Below are positions 1 to 12,629 of a DNA stretch of 64,000 nt, piece by piece. Under the pieces are notes generated by a model that ran no database searches, had not been told where the DNA came from, and saw only the letters and a program-made list of their open reading frames with translations. Made by a program: the position numbers and the translations under genes. This DNA comes from Typhlomys cinereus (Eukaryota > Chordata > Mammalia > Rodentia > Platacanthomyidae), in contig JALPQD010000004.1 in assembly GCA_023101885.1 (NCBI GenBank), positions 9,081,421 to 9,145,420 of the forward strand. Direction: 5' to 3'. Position 1 is the first letter of the stretch; each line of letters begins with the position of its first letter.

Positions 1-160
1 TAAAAATTCTTTGTGCCAGAACTCTTCACCAGCATGACAGGTGACTATAGCTAACATTTTAGAATCATTGGCACTATAATTATTGCACTAAAATCTAGGA
101 AGGACAAGATATGGAGAAGTAACAGTACATCTGAATGAGTTCCATTAAAATGAGGAGAAA

Positions 161-486
161 GGGCTGGAGAGATGACTCAGGTTTAAAGGCTTTGCCCCAC
201 AAGCAAAAAGACCTGAGTTTGAATCCCAGATCCCATGTAAAAATGCCTGGATTAAGTGACAGCAACCTGCTATTCTACCCCTGTAAGGTGGAGCCTGGAA
301 AATCTGAGAGCAAACCAGTAAGGAGGTACAACAGTTCAGGATGATTTCTGAAGTTGCTTGGACTTCCACAGGTACACACATTCAAGTGCCTTCATATACA
401 CATGCCTGCACACATATCTACACTCCCACACCTACATCCACAAATGAACGAATGAATGAATAAGTAAGAAAATAAATAAATAAAAT
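161..486 (+). repeat. B2-superfamily (DIP-like) SINE, older copy
   Basis: It starts with the tRNA-like head GGGCTGGAGAGATGACTCAG and carries a B-box-like GAGTTTGAATCCC. It then runs through a variable body to a CACA-rich and AATAAATAAATAAA tail. Imperfect flanking repeats (AAAATGAGGAGA at 147, AAAATGCAGAGA at 482; 10 of 12 match) may be the target-site duplication. Confidence 0.75.
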
Positions 487-960
487 GCAGAGAGAGTTCT
501 TGCATGGGATGGAGGAAGATATCTGCAGCATTATCACAGCTTTGCAAATTTGTAGCTTTACCAAAGAAGATGCATAAGGTAAACCAGCAGCTCATAACTA
601 TTGACTATAGGTTTTCATGCATTTGTCAATGTCTGGTTGTGAATGCAGGATGAACAATTAGTGACCACGCTCCTAGGCAAGGCAGTAGTTAATCTATGCA
701 TTGCATTTCTAGGCTTATTATATGTGTACTTTACAATGGAAGAAGAGTAGGATTAATTCCCTCATCAGTGAGTGAGATAACCCCTTCCCTCGTTCTTTAC
801 TACTCTGCATCTCCTTTAGTCTTTTTTTCCTTTTTTGTCTTTTCAGGCATAAAGTTATATATATGAATATTTAAAAACAACACAATACTGTTATCTTAAT
901 CTTCAGTATATTTTCTATTAAATAGTAATTATTTAGCAAACAAAATTCATGTTTTTGTGC

Positions 961-1258
961 AGATATGGTGTGTATATGTGTGAGCATGTGTATCGATATG
1001 AATATAGGTATGTGCATACCATGACATGCTTGTGGAGGTGGAAAGAGTATGTTAGCTGTCAGTTCTCACCTCTGCCTTGCTTGAGACATGGTCTCTTATT
1101 TGCCACCGTGTAGACCAGACTAGCTGGATCAACAGTTTTTTGAATTCTCCTAGACAAATGCTACCATATGCCCAGCCTTAGATGGTTTCTTGGGACTTGA
1201 AATTAGAACTCACACTTTAAAAAGACTTTAAATGCTGAGTCATTTCCTCAGCCCCAAA
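961..1258 (-). repeat. RSINE1/B4-like SINE
   Basis: A TGTG-rich tail is followed by reverse-complement B1-like sequence (GAGACATGGTCTC, then GTGTAGACCAGACTAGCTGG). The end is the reverse complement of a tRNA-like head (TGAGTCATTTCCTCAGCCCC). This arrangement is typical of rodent composite SINEs in minus orientation. Confidence 0.55.
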
Positions 1259-1904
1259 AACTTGGAAATTATTTAGCAAGTAAAAAAAAATACCTCTTGA
1301 AAAATTAGTGAACAAAATAGATATGTTTCAGTTTGTACCCTTCTTTTTCTAACAACAAAATTCATTTTAAAGCGTTCATCTGATCTTTTCATTCCACCAT
1401 GACAGAATCAGTTTTCTGTCATTAACACACACCTAGTTTTATATCTCAGAAAAAAAGGTGTTTTAGAGGTTCTCACTTTTTCCAATGATCCTCAGGGGAA
1501 AGTGAACTGCAGAAATTATGTCAAGTGATTTCACATACTTTTTTTCCCCATACCTTTCCAGTGGATTTAAACACACAATGATATCAGGGAAACACACTGC
1601 TTCCCAAATTTGGGAAATTTTTCGTGAGTCTAGAAAAGTGCAATTTCCTGACCACTGTCTTATGCTAAATAAATTAAGGCATCAGAGCTTCAAATGTTCT
1701 TTGCTCTGATTTGAAGGAAATTGGAGAGGCAGGAATGAAATCACGGTGAGATCAACAGAAATTAACAAAACATCTTCAATCCCTGGTCCTTCCTACCCTT
1801 GTCATCTTGGCGCTAATCTGCCACTGCCTACTGGAAGTTTTATCAAACTCTGCAGATATACACTCCCGTGTGGCAGTTATGTAATTTTTAATTTTTTTGG
1901 GTAA

Positions 1905-2139
1905 ACTTTATTTTTGCACGTGCAGCAGTGAAGGCCCAAAGGAGGCATCAACAATCATCCTGAATTGTTCTACTTCCTTATTGCTTTGCTCTGAGTATTC
2001 CCAAGCTTCATCTTCCAGGGCCAGAAGTTTAAGCTACTGCCATTTATGCTCAGCATTTTTATGTGAAATCTGGAGATCTGAACTCGGGTCCTTTCACTTG
2101 CAAGGCAAAGGTTTAACCCTTGAGCCATCTCCTGAGTCC
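1905..2139 (-). repeat. B2-superfamily (DIP-like) SINE
   Basis: Reverse complement of the family seen at 161 and 20163. The head complement reads GGTTTAACCCTTGAGCCATC and the body contains ATCATCCTGAATTGTTCTAC, which matches the family's conserved middle. Confidence 0.7.
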
Positions 2140-2159
2140 TTTTGTCAGCTTTTAAAGCT

Positions 2160-3194
2160 TGTGTGTTGAAAATTACACTGAATGTCCTCGATGGAACAAT
2201 AAATCAGAACTCTCAATACTTCAAATTCTCCTTGCTTTAAATAAAGAACTAAGTTTTATGTGACAACATTTATTATTGCTTATAGTATCTGAAAATTTTA
2301 GGCAAAAAAGCTGATCATCAAACTTACTCAAGATTGGGTTTCTAATGTGCTTTCAATAATGTAGCTGTAGCAGACACTATGTGAGTCTCTATACCTTGAG
2401 CTACAGACCCTCTGCTCTCCTTCCCCACATACTCTCTTAATTGCACTCCAAATATCAATTATCATTCCTCTATATATTTTTGCTTTTGTTTGGGAATCAA
2501 ATACTAAAAATAACCTTGTTATGACAGAAAGTAAAATGTGATCTAAATACTTCTGTTTTTGATTTACATTCTAGACCAAAAACATACTTTTATATCCTAA
2601 AGAAAACTCTGTTGAACAACTGTCTTTCTGGATATGTATTTATTTCAGAGACTTTGTGTTCTAATGATGATATCATCCCCTGTGCCTCAAATAAAGACCT
2701 CATCCTTCTTCCACTGACACATATGAGTGCAGCTGTTAAGGCTGAAATTTATTTTAAAAGTGAGGTCACACTACTATTCCCCCCACACATGGAAGACTGC
2801 TGATAGTTGACTACCAAAGTGGTCAACTTTAACCACCTTCATGGTCAAAGTGGTGTCCAAGTTACTTAACACATGTGGAATTCATTTATGGGAAGAGACT
2901 GGAAAGGTTTAGATGGGGACTTCTGATGACCAGACTGACCAACTCTGGCTTCACTGTGTCAGCTGAGGGCTGTGGCAAGGCTGTCCCTCTAAGGTCCTGA
3001 CTTCTTGGGTGTGGCATTTTGGTTTATGAGACATAGAGGGGGCATCTTAAAAGTTAGTTCAACAACCCCACTGGGAAGAAGTCCTTCCTAAGCATTATAT
3101 AATGCTTCCAATTTGTATCTTAAATTGAACACAAGACACATTCACTCTGGAGTTCTTAGATATGGGTGATTGACAGTTGTACTATTTAGATACA
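2160..3194. other. Intronic sequence with no recognised feature
   Basis: AT-rich non-coding sequence. I see no SINE head, L1 reading frame or splice-flanked exon in it. Confidence 0.5.
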
Positions 3195-3600
3195 GGTGTT
3201 AACCTGACAACTGAAAACTGAGCTTGGGGTACATCTGTGAAGGATTACAAGTCAAGTCAATCCTTGAGCAGTTTGGTATATTTTCTAGCCCGTAGGAGAT
3301 GGAACCATCTTCTACATCAGGTGGATAAGAAAGCGCTGGTTCAGTATTTTGGCAAACTTAGGGCAGACTCAAAGTCTGACAGGCAAGGATATTTGTCCCT
3401 ATCTCAGCAATTTCTGTGGATATGGTGTGGCTGCAGGTTCCCTTGAATCCTGAGGTTGGTATGAACTCTCCTGCCAACCTAGACTGTGAACTATACCTAG
3501 AATCATTAAAAAATAATAAAACTCCTTATTCCCCTAAGTTGTTTGGTTATATATTTATTAGCAACATGAAGGTAAACTGCAGTATCAGCCCAAAATAAAA
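3195..3600 (+). repeat. URR1-like medium-reiterated repeat, copy 1
   Basis: It shares with 23484-23905 and 33470-33790 the segments TGTGGATATGGTGTGGC, GGTATGAACTCTC.TGCCAAC and CCCTAAGTTGTTTG.TTAT. The rodent family I recall with this ending is URR1 (non-autonomous hAT-Charlie). The family name is uncertain, but the relatedness of the copies is directly visible. Confidence 0.55.
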
Positions 3601-4283
3601 ACATCGAAAAGGCAGGTTTCTTAGCTCATATGCATATGCTCATATGCATACAAGTGAGTGTCTTCTTTTTTTTAAATAGTAATGTGTTATGCAATGAGAG
3701 TGCTCCTTCTTGTCCTTTTTCCAAGCCAATCTATTTTCTCCTGTAGAGATATCAAATCACAGATTTCTTTGGATCCTTCTATGAACACACAAAGATACAC
3801 ATGCACATCTGTCTTTTGAATGTGAGTGTTTTGTAGGTCACATTTTGTATGTCAAAATAGATTTTAAACATATTTTATTGAACTGAAGAGATGGCTAAGG
3901 GGTTAAAGCATATTTTATGTAAATGTGTATGATATATGCACAATCCTTCATTTTAAAGGTCAATAATTATCCACTGTAGGCATGTTTGTATAGCTTAGTT
4001 TCCTATTCTATCTATGTTGTTTATTATATTTTGCTATTTCAAAAAAGAGGGGAAAATTAATCATTTGCTAACTATGAATTCAACTAGGATACTGTCTTGG
4101 AATTGAAATTAATATTTTAAAAGTTTGAACTATTCCTGACACTTTTGTTTGGAATTGTAAACATGTTTATTGTCCAAAACCCTCAATGATTTACATTCAA
4201 ATTTTGTTTTACTAAGGCTTGTATCTAAAAACATGATCTCAGTTTGCTTTTTACTTCTTTGCTAAATAAGGATAAAATATTTT

Positions 4284-4301
4284 AAAATATTTAGTATTCC
4301 C
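4284..4301. repeat. L1 target-site duplication, left copy
   Basis: AAAATATTTAGTATTCCC, identical to 5558-5575 on the other side of the truncated L1. Confidence 0.85.
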
Positions 4302-5557
4302 TAACCCCCCATGCAGCAGAGGTTCGCCTCGATAGCACAAGCTCGACCATGTTCATAGCAGCACTGTTTACAATAGCAAAGTCATGGAATCAACCTAAAT
4401 GTCCAACAGTTGACGAGTGGATAAGGAAACTGTGGTACATCTATACAATGGAGTACTACTCAGCCATCAAAAATGATGAATTACTGGAATTTGCTGGGAA
4501 ATGGATGTCATTAGAAAGAATTATATTAAGTGAAGTATCCCAAACCCAGAAAATTAAGCGCCGTATGTACTCCCTAATAGGTGGCTCCTAGTACCAAACT
4601 CACCCAGCCCACATTGAGACACTCAAAAGTAAACCTATGAAACACAGTAACTGCAAGGATTATGAACAAGAGAGATGGGTTAGGAGGGCCACACCAGAAA
4701 CAAGGAGAGAGGAGACCATGTTACAGCAGAGAAAATAGGCCTCCATCAAGGTCTGCAAGTAAGTAATGAGAAACCTGGTTAAGTTCACAGACGTTCTATC
4801 CTGATCTCACCAGAAGGGGAGGGCATATAGTCTAGCAGATAAAAAGTAATCATTTTGCAAATGGGTGATGGACCCCTCCCTCAGGGAGGTTTCCTACTCT
4901 TATTACATCTACCCTTGAATGTGCTATTACAACAAGACTCCAGTTTAACAGCTTTTTGTCTCTGGCCAGGGGGTGACATACAGTGCCCAGCAGAATGGAG
5001 TGAAGGGAATTGCAGGAGCAGCAAAACTGCAAAAGAAAATCAACAAACCACAATCCAGAACTTCAGTGACTATATCAATCACATAGAACTAGGACAGCCT
5101 AATCTCTCCCCATCCTGGAGCTCAGGGACATTTGCGGAAGAGGGGGCGGTAAGATTGTAAGAGCAAAAGGATGGGAGGAGCAACGATTTGCAAGATTCTC
5201 AACAATAGTTGGGGCCAAAGCAATCGTAATGGGATTTTGCATGCCCTGCGCAATGTCCAGCGCACTGTTGCCCTCATAAAGTCTAGCATCTGTTAAGGGC
5301 ACCGAGACCCCTGGAGGCAAGGGATTGACAGTCATAGTAGTGATCTTATGCTTAAGGGGAACAAGAGAAAGGGCTTATGGAAATGCCACTGGGTCCTTAT
5401 ATGTCATCGGAGAGGAGGACCCAATAGAGAGTTAGGCGTATACAATAAAGGACTCTCTGGGAATTGGGGGGGAGGCACTGGGGGAAGGGGAGGGGGAGGA
5501 GGAGGGAGGGAGGGAACTGGTAAAAAATTTTAAAATGTATAATTAAATTTTTAATAA
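4302..5557 (+). mobile_element. 5'-truncated L1 (LINE-1) insertion with target-site duplications
   Basis: It contains the C-terminal end of L1 ORF2 in one open frame to 4591 (MFIAALFTIAKSW, WYIYTMEYYSAIKND, the classic L1 C-terminus), then a 3' UTR ending in a G-rich polypurine tract and an A/T-rich tail. The 18-bp sequence AAAATATTTAGTATTCCC occurs just before (4284-4301) and just after (5558-5575), so this is one complete target-primed insertion of about 1.26 kb that lost everything upstream of the ORF2 terminus. Part of the A-rich start of the duplication could belong to the tail. Confidence 0.85.
5466..5518 (+). repeat. G-rich polypurine tract of L1 3' UTR
   Basis: A run of G-tracts (GGGGGGG, GGGGG, GGGG, GGGGG and repeated GGAGGGA). 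L1 3' UTRs commonly carry such a tract, which can form G-quadruplexes. Here it lies antisense to the FBN2 transcript. Confidence 0.8.
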
Positions 5558-5575
5558 AAAATATTTAGTATTCCC
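5558..5575. repeat. L1 target-site duplication, right copy
   Basis: Perfect 18-bp copy of 4284-4301, directly following the A-rich tail of the L1. Confidence 0.85.
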
Positions 5576-7520
5576 CAGTCCATCCCTCCATGGACAGGCT
5601 TGAATAAAAGTGTGTCAGCCACTCCATGCCTACCCCAGAGCCCCTGCACCTTTACTTAGCGTTCCCTTGACTGGACACCCATCCCGTGAGGCCAAGCTTG
5701 CCTGTAAGTGCACCTGACATTGCAGGTCCTGTCCCCACCCTAACACAAGATGCCCCAGCCTGAGTGCCAGCAACTTCTAATACCCATCCAAACTCACTAA
5801 CCCAACACCCCCTATCTCAGTGATTGTTATGAAATCCTCCAGTAATTTACTAGAGAGCATAGAAACCAAAGGCTGTGGACCAGCGGGCCAATCTCATACA
5901 ACTGAGAATCCCCAAGAATCCCACCATTCTCACATAACATCTCTATCACGCAGCCAAAAGACAAATAGTAACCCATTTTATTTTATACTTATTTTCAAGT
6001 GATAGGCACTCCAGTCTAAGACTTCTAAACAGAATATGAAAACCCCATACAATGACCCCTACACGGTCTTGGTCATTCACTCTTACATATCCCTAAAAAT
6101 CTTAAAAGCTGCCATCTCCCACTCAACACTAACCCTCCAACTCCTGGATACTATACACATCCTACTCTGTCCTCTTAAAACTGTACTGATACTTAAGTCA
6201 AACTTCACCTACCAAACTTGATACCTAATCTTAAACCTCTCAGCTAAAACTAGACCATTAAACCCTGTCACCTCCAAACCAGAGCTAGAATTACACAGCC
6301 CTAGAGCCCTGCAACAACCACATCCACAAAACATCACTAACCAACACGTGACTGACCCTTAAACAATACCGTCCCATTCATATTCAAACAGCTGGTTGTA
6401 ACAACTATCTAATTTTGGCAACTCTATCTGACTCAAAAGTCCGAGACACAGACCAAAGAAAGGACCTAACACAAGATGCCCAAGACACATTTTAAAACCA
6501 CAAAATATAATAAAAACCAGAAAAAAGTCTCCTACAGATTACGACCTGAATAATAACTTCTTGGATATTAGCCACGAAAGGAATAATCAAGAAAATGATT
6601 TCCAAAGCTTGATTATTAATATCAAGGAAATCAAGAGGTACAGAGGGAAAGAAAAGAACTCTCAGAGCAGATGAATAATGGCATAAGCAAATATGAAAAG
6701 GAAAATAGTAAATACCTAAATGAGATGGAAAAGACAACTGAAAACCAAAAACTAAGAATAGAATAGTTGAAAAAAATCCCAAAATGAGATTAAACTTGAA
6801 ATTAAACTAAGCTAATTGTAATCTAAAACTCAGCAGAAAGTCTTACCAACAAAATGGATGAAGTAGAAAACAAAATGACAGAACTAGAAGACAAGATTGT
6901 AGAACAAAACTATTCAATTAAAAAAGTGAAAATGTTAAAATATATATCAATATATATATATATGGGTAGATAATAGTAATAGTCAAAACACTGCAGATAT
7001 GGAATAAAGAGACTGTTTTGAGAGCCATAAGACAGAAAAACAAAGTCACATTTAAAGGCAAGCCTATTAGAGTAAGAGCTGATTTTTCAATGGAAACAGT
7101 AAAAAACAAAAGGGCTTGGAGAGATGGACTTCAAGTTATGAATGATCACATATGCCAAACCAGGCTGCTATATCCAGCAAAATTATTAGTCATGACTGAA
7201 GTTGAAAGAACAATTTCCTGTGATAAAAGCAAATTGATGGCCAACATGACTGCCAAACCAAGTCTGGTGAAGACACCAGAATAAATTTGTCAAAACTGAA
7301 GAACCCAATATACACACCCAAGGAGCTAGAAGAGAAAAATAATGTCAACAAGCCACTAAGCAAAGAAACACTCTTATATAAACCACAATATTGGAAAATG
7401 ACAGGAATCAACAAATACTTCTCAAACAAAACCTTAAACTTCAAACATCTCAATCAAGAGACATAGGCTACAAGCATGGATTGAAAATTACAACCCAACA
7501 ATAAACTCATCATGAAAGAT

Positions 7521-7879
7521 AATGTAACAGTTACTCTTAACTATTGCTGTGAGAGAACACTCAAAGTAAATCATCTTAAGGGAGAAAGGGAGGTTTATTC
7601 AGGTTACGGTTCCAGAGGGAAGGTACAGTCTCTCAAAGCAGAGGCGGCATGGCTGGCTGGCCAAAGCTGGAGGAGGCTAAGTCACTGCAGACATCTTGGA
7701 AGCTGAGAGCTGCAGACTACTTGCTGCAAAGGTAGACTTCTGGGGGTAGGGTGGGACTAATCCACCTCAAGGCCACCCCTTGTGACTGCCTTTCTCCAGC
7801 AAGGCTCCACCTCTCAAGGTGCCATGACCTTGCCAAACACATGAGACTGTGGGGGATACATTTCAAACCATGACAGATA
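7521..7879 (-). mobile_element. URR1/hAT-like repeat nested inside the L1, copy 2
   Basis: It interrupts L1 sequence that resumes at GGCACAATCTCAGGG. It starts near CTATTGCTGTGAGAGAACAC and contains CATCTTAAGGGAGAAAGG with GGTTTATTCAGG, the reverse orientation of the repeat at 3195. The flanks GAAAGATA (7514-7521) and GACAGATA (7872-7879) match 7 of 8, which fits a decayed 8-bp hAT target duplication. Confidence 0.6.
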
Positions 7880-9983
7880 GGCACAATCTCAGGGTAAAAG
7901 GCTGATCAAGGGTACTCCAAAGTAATGGAATAAGGAAACAGGCAGAAGTAGCAATTCAAATATCTGACAAAATAGACTTCAAATCAAAATAAATCATAAG
8001 AGATATAGAAGGACACTAAATAGTCATCAAAAGAACAATCCTTCAAGTAGACTTCACAATTCTAAACATATATATATAACATATATATAACATATAACAG
8101 AGGTTCATCTGCATTCATTAAACAAACATTAAAAAGTCTAAAACACAAATCAACCCAAACATGATAAAAGCAGAGCATTTCAACACCCTACTTTCACCAA
8201 TAGATAGGTCAACAGACCAAAAATTGAATAGAAGACACAGAGCAACTAAATCAAACTATACAGCAAATGGACCTGACCAACACATGTCTAACTTTCCATC
8301 CTAACACCATGAAATCTATATTTTTCAACATCCCATAAAACTTTCTCCAAAGTAGACCACATACTAGGTTACAAAGCAAGTTTACAAATCTACAAGAAAA
8401 TTGAAATTAGATTCCCTACTTTATCTGATCACCATGGAATAAAGCTAGACACCCATATAAAGATAAACAATAGAAAGTACACAATGTCCTAGAAACTAAA
8501 CAATATGTTACTGAATGAGCAATATATTTGGACAGAAGTCAAAATGGAAATTCAGAAATTCCTAGAAATTAATGATAACAAACCCACAACATACAAAATC
8601 TTTATGATATGATGAAGGTGGTCCTAAGAAAAAAGTTTATAGCATTCAATGCCCTACATCAAAAAGTAGAAATGACACAGGTTAATAAGTTAGCAATGCA
8701 GCTAAAAGCTTTAGAGTAACAAGAACAAACCAATTCCAAAAGCAGTAGATGGGCAGAAATGCATACGATCAGGAGAGAAATAACTGATATTGAGTCAAGG
8801 AAACAATGAAACCAATCAATCAAACAAAAGAGCTGAGACTTTAAAGAATTAATAAGGTTGATAAACTCTTAGCTAAATCAATCAAACCCAAAAAGAAAAT
8901 CCAAATTAATAAGAGATGAAAATGAAGCTGTCCAAACTAATACCAAGGAAATTCAGAGAATCCTAAGATTATACTTCAAAAATTTATATTCTACTAAATT
9001 TGACAATCAGAAAGAAATGGACATATTTCTAAACACACATATTTCTAAACACATACAATATACTAGAGTTGAATTAGGATGAATTGAAAGATATAAACAA
9101 TCCTATAATAAGTGACAAAGTTAAAGCACTAATTGTAAATCTCTCACCCAAAAAAAAGCCTAATACTGGAAGGATTCAACACAGAATTCTACCAAACATT
9201 TAAAGAACAACTAACACCACTTAAACTATTCCACAAAAAGAAAAGGAAGAAATATTTCAAACTCTTTCAATTAAGCCAATATTACATTGATCCTAAAATC
9301 CAAATAAAGACACAACAATAAAAAAACTATAGGCCAATCTCATTAATGAATAGAGATACAAGGATCCTTGACAAAATTTTAGCAAATAGGATTTAAAAAC
9401 ATGTCAAAGACATCTATCAACATGATCAGGTTGGATTTATACCAGAAACCCAAGATTAATTCAATATACATAAATCAATAAATGTAATTTATCATATAAA
9501 TTCAAGGACAGACATTACACGATTCCCTCAACAGATGCAGGAAAAACTTTATGATAAAAGTCCTGAAGACAGTAAGGATGGAAGAAACATACTTTAACAT
9601 AATAATGGCCATATACAGCAAACCTATATCAAAGATCATCCAAAATGGTGAAAAACATGAAATATTCCCACTTGATCATGAACTAGACAAGGCTGTCCAC
9701 TTTCACTACTTCTGTTTAATATTCAGTCTTAGTTAGAGCTGTAAGACAAGAGAGGGAAATAAAAGATACAAATAGTAAAGGAAGAAGTCAAGGTATCCAT
9801 ATTTGCAGATAACATGATTCTATACTTGAGAGGCCCCAAAGGTTCCACCAGGGTACTCCTGGAATTAATTCAGTAGAGTGGCAGGTCACAAAAGTAATGT
9901 TCAAAAATCAGTGACTTTCCCATACACCAAGGATGAACGAAGCAAGAAATATTTAAGAGAAACAATTCCACTTGCCATAGCAC

Positions 9984-9984
<1 letters not shown>

Positions 9985-10017
<33 letters not shown>
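9985..10017 (+). repeat. Poly(A) 33-mer inside L1 ORF2
   Basis: A pure run of 33 A residues inside ORF2-like coding sequence (between CTTGCCATAGCACC and GAAAAGG), not at a retroelement 3' end. It is probably an expanded internal A-run. Confidence 0.95.
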
Positions 10018-10019
<2 letters not shown>

Positions 10020-10641
10020 AAAGGAAAGAAATTCCTTGGAATAAATCTAACCAAGGATGTCAAAAGCCTATACAATGAAAACTTTAGAACACTACAAAAG
10101 AGATTACAGAAGACACCAGAAGGTGGAAAGACTTCCCCTGTTCTTGGATAGGTATAATTACCATTGTAAAAATGACATCCTACCAAAAGCAATATGCAGA
10201 TTCAGTGCAACACCAATCAAACTTCTAATGCTGCTCTTCAAAGAAACTGATAAAACAATCTCAAAATTCACATGGAAGCACAAAAGGCCCAGAAAAGCCA
10301 ACACAATCCTGAGTAATAAAAATTTTGTTCTAGGTTTTACCATACCAGACCTTAATCTATACTACAAATCCACAGTAATGAAAACAGCATAGTTTTGGCT
10401 TCAATACAGAGACACAGATCAGTGGGTTAGAATTGAAGATTCAGATATAACCTCATATACTTACAGTTAACTGGTTTTTGACACAGGTGCCCCACCCCCC
10501 AATACTGAGAAAGGGTATTATCTTCAACAAATGGTGTTGGGAAAATCAGATAGCTACATGCAGAAAAATGAAGCTGTATCCTTGTCTGTCACTGTGTACG
10601 AAAATTAATTCTAAATGGATCAAACACTTCAACATTGGACC

Positions 10642-12009
10642 AATGTCTGCTGTTATGACTGCAGTCCCCTCTCAATGCAGACCTAGTCCTGCAGTGCTTC
10701 TTAGCCCACCACGTCTGTCTGCTCAACAGCACTGACTATGACCAGAAGGTCTGGTGTATATCTAGCCAGCTGGAATCCTAGCTCTGTTATTTCTTCCTCT
10801 ACAGATTTGAACAAGTGACTTGGCTCTCTATTCCCAAGCTTTCATCTTTAATGTGAATTAATGTTAGCAACCAACCTCGGACCTTTGTTGTGATGGCTCC
10901 GTAAGACCCAATGTAAAATTAGTCATTTCATCTCAGCGCTGCCTAGGCTTTAATAGGTGTTCAGAGAATGTTAGATCTTATGACTGGTGCATACAATCTG
11001 CTGTCAGCATCAGGCAGGAAAAAAAGCAACCTTAAAGCAAAATACGATATGGAACAGAGAAATGATTACTTGTTACGGGGGTAGAGAGGAAATTTAGGTA
11101 CTGCAGCCCCAATTTTACTAGTCACAGAGACAATTTATCGGCATTGAGTAAAATTTTCTAAACATTTAAAAATATTTGCAAGAATTCTCATTGTTTTTTG
11201 AATTGCTGACTCCAAAGTTTCTATCTGCTTCCATGGCTAGCAATCTTCCTCCTTTGCTCTCTTTTTGATATACAGTTTTCCCTTTGAAAAATAGCCAAGG
11301 ATCTATTGCTTGTTTTAAAATTATTTACTTTTGGAAATATGAGTGTGTCAAATCCTTTCTACTTTACTACAGGGGGTTTATTTTCCATGGTTTATCAGAC
11401 CAGAGTTGGAAAGCAGAAGATGACGCTGTGCCAGCAAGCTATTTTTTTTTTAAGTTTCACAAGCATAAATAAATATATCTGGTGTCACCAACCTCAAACA
11501 GCAAAATACTGCATTAACTGAGCAAAGTCAAGGACTCTTCAGGATGAATGGATGACAGGATGCTGGAAGGAAACTCCACCGCAAGCCCCTTTCCTACCTC
11601 CTGAATCCACCAGGAATACATAACTAGCTTAGAGACCGCTGAAGGTATAGTCTGAGAGGGGAGCATGTGGCATTTGACACTTCCTGCACTGTGAATATTC
11701 ATGCTAGATCTGAAAGAAGAAAACGGCCTGGCAGTCCTCAAATGTGCTGTTTCATGTGGCACTGTGGTACTTGGCTTCTCTTCTTCATTTAGTTAAATCA
11801 GTGTTTAGATTCAACAATGTCTGACATCCTCTTTGGATGTCAAGAAACTGTGTACTTCACTGAAATAATCATTTACCTGCTGTTTGACAGAATCAGGAAA
11901 TTAAACGTTGGAAGTAAACCAGGCCACGAGGAATAAAACAGTACTTCAGTGGTTATCATTAGGGGTTTTATTGAATTCAGGCCTCTAAGTAAATAAAGGG
12001 GTAAATAAC
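10642..12009. other. Intronic sequence with no recognised feature
   Basis: It follows the abrupt 3' break of the L1. I see no recognisable SINE, L1 or exon in this unremarkable non-coding sequence. Confidence 0.45.
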
Positions 12010-12019
12010 TAATTTCCTA

Positions 12020-12186
12020 CACAGACACACACACACATGCATACACATAGATGTACACGCAGAGACAATACACAAATACACATGTACATGCAGGCATAGA
12101 CAAACACAAATATATACACGCATTCACATGCACACAGATACACATATGCACACAAGCATGTCCACAGATACACCAATATATATATA
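12020..12186. repeat. ACAC/ACATGC-rich low-complexity tract
   Basis: Alternating purine-pyrimidine sequence made of ACACAC, ATACACA and CATGCACAC units, ending in ATATATATAT. The open frames across it are low-complexity artefacts. Confidence 0.85.
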
Positions 12187-12629
12187 TTCCTTCTTGATTT
12201 GGGCTAAGAGTCACAGCATGGATAGAAGTAGTCTGTACCTAAACATGAAGGAAAATAGACCCCCAAAGGAGAAACATTTCAGATCAATGATATAAAACAC
12301 ATAAGTCTCCAGGACAATTATCAAGCCATATGTTTCACACGTTACATTAGCATATGGATGCCATCTCCACTGTGTCTTAGAACATAAGTTACATACACTC
12401 AAATTATATGATTTGCAGATCAAGTCTTTCACAACAGCAAAAGTTGATGCTCTTCCCACAAAGCAAAACTCCCCAACACAATGGCTGCAGGAAAACTGGA
12501 GAATGAAGTAGAAGATGGAAGACCACGCTGAACCCAATTATATCTCTGTCTCCCAATGGCAGTCACAGCAAAGTCAATTTGTTAAAAGAGAGCAAAGAAA
12601 AAAAAAACACTACCACAAATAAAACACCA

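Larger units (their letters stand above)
5577..10641 (+). mobile_element. Long, decayed L1 element (5' region, ORF1 region, ORF2 part)
   Basis: A C-rich 5' portion (about 5600-6480) may be a 5' UTR. From about 6480 an ORF1-like coiled-coil region follows (ATGGATGAAGTAGAAAACA, then GACAAGATTGTAGAA). Past a nested insertion, ORF2-like reverse-transcriptase sequence is recognisable at about 8100-10640, for example the GATCAGGTTGGATTTATACC and CCAATCTCATTAATGAATAG motifs. Frames are broken by many stops, so it encodes no intact protein. The longest surviving piece, 10057-10392, covers part of ORF2 ([18 protein letters not shown]). Similarity stops abruptly near 10641, before the ORF2 C-terminus, so the 3' end is missing. 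The left boundary is approximate. Confidence 0.7.

Noticed and set aside
4349..4591. 80-residue open frame as a host gene
   Set aside because: It is the C-terminal end of L1 ORF2 within a truncated L1 insertion that has target-site duplications.
5099..5335. Antisense open frame in the L1 3' UTR
   Set aside because: It lies on the reverse strand of a non-coding L1 3' UTR and shows no protein signature.
10057..10392. 111-residue open frame as a host gene
   Set aside because: It is a surviving piece of L1 ORF2. Flanking sequence is L1 with stops in frame.
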